Shown here: positions 61,445 to 64,000 of the stretch, one piece after another
Layout: each line of letters begins with the position of its first letter
How positions within the stretch are numbered: the stretch's first letter is position 1
NCBI GenBank assembly: GCA_016182785.1
Contig: JACPFU010000003.1
Location: 1 to 64,000 of the forward strand
Direction of reading: 5' to 3'
Source: Lysobacterales bacterium
GTDB taxonomy: Bacteria; Pseudomonadota; Gammaproteobacteria; Xanthomonadales; Ahniellaceae
Length of the DNA stretch: 64,000 bases
The notes under the pieces: model-generated
What the model was told of the DNA's origin: nothing
The model's database searches: none
What the model saw: the letters and a program-made list of their open reading frames with translations, nothing else
Position numbers and translations under genes: made by a program

Positions 61445-62688
61445 ACGGACCCATCCCGCATTCCGCGCCGCTTCCGCGCCGGCGCTCCGAAGGCGTGCGC
61501 GTCGCCGGCATCGTCGTCGGTGGCGACGCGCCGGTGGTGGTGCAGTCGATGACCAACACCGACACCGCCGACATCAACGCGACCACGCAGCAGATCGGCG
61601 AGCTGTGGCGTGCCGGGTCGGAACTGGTGCGCGTCACCGTGAACAGCGCCGAGGCCGCGGCGGCGGTGCCGCGCATCCGCGACCGCCTGGCGATGATGGG
61701 CCTCAGCGTGCCGATCGTCGGCGACTTCCACTACAACGGCCACCAGCTGCTGCGCGACGAACCGGCCTGCGCCGAGGCGCTGGCGAAGTACCGCATCAAC
61801 CCCGGCAACGTCGGCTTCGGGCGCAAGCGCGACGCCCAGTTCGCCGAGATCGTCGAACTCGCCGCGCGCCTGCACAAGCCGGTGCGCATCGGCGTCAACT
61901 GGGGTTCGCTCGACCAGGGCGTGCTGGCGCGGATGATGGACGAGAACGCCGCACGTGCCGCACCCTGGGATGCGCCGACGGTGATGCGCGAGGCACTGAT
62001 CGTCTCGGCGCTCGAATCCGCGGCGCAGGCCGAGGCGCTTGGCCTCGGACGCGACCGCATCGTGCTCAGCTGCAAGGTCAGCGGCGTGCAGGACCTGATC
62101 GCGGTCTACCGCGCGCTGGCGGCGCGTTGCGACTACGCGCTGCACCTCGGGCTCACCGAAGCCGGCATCGGCTCGAAGGGCATCGTCGCCTCGACCGCGG
62201 CGCTGGCGGTGCTGCTGCAGGAAGGCATCGGCGACACCATCCGCATCTCGCTGACGCCGGAGCCGGGCGAATCGCGCACGCGCGAAGTGATCGTCGCGCA
62301 GGAGCTGCTGCAGACCATGGGCCTGCGCGCATTCACGCCACTGGTCACCGCCTGCCCCGGTTGCGGTCGCACCACCAGCACCTTCTTCCAGGAGCTGGCC
62401 AAGACCGTGCAGGACCACGTGCGCGCGCGCATGCCGGAGTGGAAACTGCGCCACCCCGGCGTCGAGAACCTGACGCTGGCGGTGATGGGTTGCATCGTCA
62501 ACGGCCCGGGCGAATCCAAGCATGCGCACATCGGCATCTCGCTGCCCGGCACCGGCGAGGCGCCGACCGCGCCGGTGTTCATCGACGGCGAGAAGGCGCA
62601 CACCCTGCGCGGCGAACGCATCGCGGAGGACTTCGTCGCCATCATCGAGGACTATGTCGCGAAGCGGTTCCGTTGCGCGAACGCCTAG
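61441..62688 (+). CDS. ispG: 4-hydroxy-3-methylbut-2-enyl-diphosphate synthase (flavodoxin) IspG
   Basis: A 415-residue Fe-S enzyme of the MEP isoprenoid pathway that converts MEcPP to [26 protein letters not shown] is the TIM-barrel opening. [14 protein letters not shown] and NWGSLDQ follow. The 4Fe-4S ligands are in [15 protein letters not shown] and [17 protein letters not shown] near the C-terminus. The length fits the family form with a slight insertion between barrel and Fe-S domain. It shares a transcript with the PilZ-like gene. Confidence 0.97.
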   Translation: MNGPIPHSAPLPRRRSEGVRVAGIVVGGDAPVVVQSMTNTDTADINATTQQIGELWRAGSELVRVTVNSAEAAAAVPRIRDRLAMMGLSVPIVGDFHYNGHQLLRDEPACAEALAKYRINPGNVGFGRKRDAQFAEIVELAARLHKPVRIGVNWGSLDQGVLARMMDENAARAAPWDAPTVMREALIVSALESAAQAEALGLGRDRIVLSCKVSGVQDLIAVYRALAARCDYALHLGLTEAGIGSKGIVASTAALAVLLQEGIGDTIRISLTPEPGESRTREVIVAQELLQTMGLRAFTPLVTACPGCGRTTSTFFQELAKTVQDHVRARMPEWKLRHPGVENLTLAVMGCIVNGPGESKHAHIGISLPGTGEAPTAPVFIDGEKAHTLRGERIAEDFVAIIEDYVAKRFRCANA

Positions 62689-62690
62689 AT

Positions 62691-63188
62691 TCAGCGCGCG
62701 TACTTCCGCGCGTCCTTCAGCAGCAGCAGAAGCTGTCGCTCGCGCAGCGGTGACGCGATGAATCCGAACCGGGAATAGAAGCGCGCCGCTTCCTCGTCGA
62801 TGGGATGGGTCAGCAGCGCCCGAATGCCGGCCTGCTCGGCGATCAGCAAGGTGCGCCGGATCGCGTCCCGCAGCATTCCGAAGCCGATGCCGTGTCCCTG
62901 GTCCTGACTCGATACCGCGAGCCTTGCCAGGCTCACCACCGGCACGGGATATTGCCCCATTCCCTTGCGGATTCGCTCCGGCGCTTCCAGCGTATCGGCC
63001 TGGCCGACGGTCAGGCTGAAATAACCCGCCACGCGCTTGTTGTCGGCGACGACGAAGGTCTTGGCCGAGCCGCTGCCCTGAGCCTGGCGGGCGTGGCGCA
63101 ATAGCCAGTCATTCAGTGCGGCTTTGCCGCAGTCGAATCCTTCCAGCCGATGCTGCGCAGCCAGGGGTTCTGGTCCGCGCAAGCTCAC
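62691..63188 (-). CDS. GNAT toxin of a TacAT-type toxin-antitoxin system
   Basis: A 165-residue acetyltransferase. GFDCGKAALNDWLLRHARQAQGSGSAKTFVV is the toxin family's N-terminus. VVSLARLAVSSQDQGHGIGFGML is the acetyl-CoA strand and pyrophosphate loop. FYSRFGFIAS is the C-terminal Tyr motif. Toxins of this type acetylate aminoacyl-tRNA and block translation (established for TacT). It overlaps the antitoxin stop by four bases and converges on ispG with only 2 nt between the stops. Confidence 0.92.
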   Translation of the reverse strand: MSLRGPEPLAAQHRLEGFDCGKAALNDWLLRHARQAQGSGSAKTFVVADNKRVAGYFSLTVGQADTLEAPERIRKGMGQYPVPVVSLARLAVSSQDQGHGIGFGMLRDAIRRTLLIAEQAGIRALLTHPIDEEAARFYSRFGFIASPLRERQLLLLLKDARKYAR

Positions 63189-63478
63189 CTGGCATCCCAG
63201 GGCGCCTTGCGGGAGAACAGATCGGCCAGGCCCGCGTTGGGCTGTTCGGGGCGCTCCAGCAGTTCCATCAATGCCTGGTACTGGCTTCCGGAGGTCAGGA
63301 ACAGACGCTGGTCCAGCAGCGTCTGTTCGGCGGCCAGACAGGCGCTATCCAGAATGAAGTCGGTCAGCGACTTGTGCGCGACCTCGGCGGCACGGCGCAG
63401 CACCAGCTCCTGGTCGGGCGTGGCGCGCAGCCCGAGGCGGGCAGACCGGGCAGTTGGTGAAGCGGCACTGGCAGGCAT
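63185..63478 (-). CDS. DUF1778 antitoxin of a TacAT-type system
   Basis: A 97-residue protein. ARLGLRATPDQELVLRRAAEVAHKSLTDFILDSACLAAEQTL is the DUF1778 ribbon-helix-helix domain. The C-terminus (LLERPEQPNAGLADLFSRKAPWD) would bind the GNAT toxin. It is the first gene of the pair and should autoregulate. A near-palindrome, GTTAGTACAAAC at 63514-63525, lies 36 nt upstream. Confidence 0.92.
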   Translation of the reverse strand: MPASAASPTARSARLGLRATPDQELVLRRAAEVAHKSLTDFILDSACLAAEQTLLDQRLFLTSGSQYQALMELLERPEQPNAGLADLFSRKAPWDAR

Positions 63479-63513
63479 GGCGGCACCTCGTTGGTTCCGT
63501 GAACTGCCGAAAC

Positions 63514-63525
63514 GTTAGTACAAAC
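63514..63525. promoter_or_regulatory. Probable operator of the TacAT-type operon
   Basis: GTTAGTACAAAC is a near-palindrome around GTAC. On the minus strand its TACTAA could serve as the -10 box, which would let an RHH antitoxin repress by occlusion. A second near-palindrome, GATGATAGGCGCTAATCATC, lies at 63597-63616. Nothing else is recognisable in 63526-63648. Confidence 0.4.
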
Positions 63526-63648
63526 GACGCACGACCTCCAGGCCCAGCGACGACCGGACACCTTGGCTCGTTTCGAGAAAAGTATCGCAATTCGTTGATG
63601 ATAGGCGCTAATCATCCGCACAGTTGCAGGCTTGAGGCGCTCCCGCCG

Positions 63649-64000
63649 TCACTCGAAGCCATTGCGGAACAGCGGCCCCGAGCATTCGAAGATCTGGCGT
63701 GGCGAATACATCACGTTGAACTGGGTGCCGTCGGGGATGCCCGCGGGCGAGTAGACGCTCCACTGGCCGCTCGGGTGCTGGTAGAGGTCGTAGCTGCGGT
63801 TGTCGCTGCTCGCGGTCCAGGGCGTGACCAGGACGATGGCACAGGCGACATTGATCGCGGCGGCGTCAATGAACATCGAGGTGCCACCAAGGATGCTGGC
63901 GCCGCTGGCGTAGGCGCGAAACACCGAGGGGCTCTGTTCCTGGGCGTAGACATTGAACGCGGCACCGCTCGGCATCGAATTGCCGTCGCCGCTTTGCACG
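63649..64000 (-). CDS. C-terminal part of a secreted protein with FRNGFE tail, cut by the right edge
   Basis: At least 116 codons, open to the end of the window, so the N-terminus lies outside. The visible part is beta-rich with Ser/Gly/Asn stretches (VFRAYASGASILGGTSMFID, NVACAIVLVTPWTAS, SYDLYQHPSGQWSVYSPAG) and ends CSGPLFRNGFE. The tail places it with the other exported proteins here. Function cannot be assigned. Confidence 0.65.
   Translation of the reverse strand, partial: VQSGDGNSMPSGAAFNVYAQEQSPSVFRAYASGASILGGTSMFIDAAAINVACAIVLVTPWTASSDNRSYDLYQHPSGQWSVYSPAGIPDGTQFNVMYSPRQIFECSGPLFRNGFE

Overview
The window reads as chromosomal DNA of a GC-rich gammaproteobacterium of the Xanthomonadales, most likely Rhodanobacteraceae and Dokdonella-like. 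This placement is an inference, not a database result. It rests on the very GC-rich coding sequence, a KDO kinase next to a heptosyltransferase, the alpha-2-macroglobulin/PbpC pair, dispersed GTGTGCCGAGCGCAGCGAGG-type palindromes, and several secreted proteins ending in an FxDGFE-like tail.

Layout. 1-1400: the end of an unknown gene, a small membrane protein, tRNA-Ser(CGA) with promoter and terminator, and a DUF6165 gene. 1480-5184: a secreted reprolysin-like metalloprotease. 5251-7091: LPS-core genes (GT9 heptosyltransferase and KDO kinase, divergent). 7101-10068: an MBL-fold hydrolase run into moaA-moaC-moaD-moaE (molybdopterin synthesis). 10056-11411: xseA, convergent with moaE. 11538-13961: a REC protein with degenerate GGDEF and EAL domains. 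14030-18797: a three-gene operon for a 2-oxoacid:ferredoxin oxidoreductase with its own GltD-like flavoprotein, followed by a DUF922 protease. 19390-20387: a FitAB-type toxin-antitoxin pair between two 103-bp direct repeats.

20699-27386 (minus strand): a Ser/Thr kinase with a TPR-like region, a rhomboid protease and an Mla-like lipid transport system (STAS-MlaE, MlaF, MlaD, lipoprotein). 27469-37567: a mixture of DUF2062, tandem DUF4440, a secreted M4 metalloprotease with a consensus CRP/Clp operator upstream, a cupin, a POT peptide transporter, BrnT/BrnA, GNAT, a parallel beta-helix protein and a histidine phosphatase. 37641-38878: an accessory scar with repeat copies, a small lipoprotein, fragments of a type I restriction methylase and a RhuM gene, and a 20-bp minisatellite. 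38896-41595: ppc.

41789-49066: an outer-membrane barrel protein, a BNR-repeat lipoprotein, an IPT/TIG secreted protein, DUF4105 and an M20 peptidase. 49259-59613: alpha-2-macroglobulin coupled to pbpC, then a kinase fused to an FGE/SUMF1-like domain. 59750-62688: a PilZ-like protein translationally coupled to ispG. 62691-63478: a TacAT-type toxin-antitoxin pair. The right edge cuts a further secreted protein with the FxNGFE tail.

Three patterns recur across unrelated genes: the C-terminal FxDGFE tail on exported proteins, a TAnnnT box exactly 6 nt before the ATG suggesting leaderless mRNAs, and palindromic repeats that bracket small cassettes.
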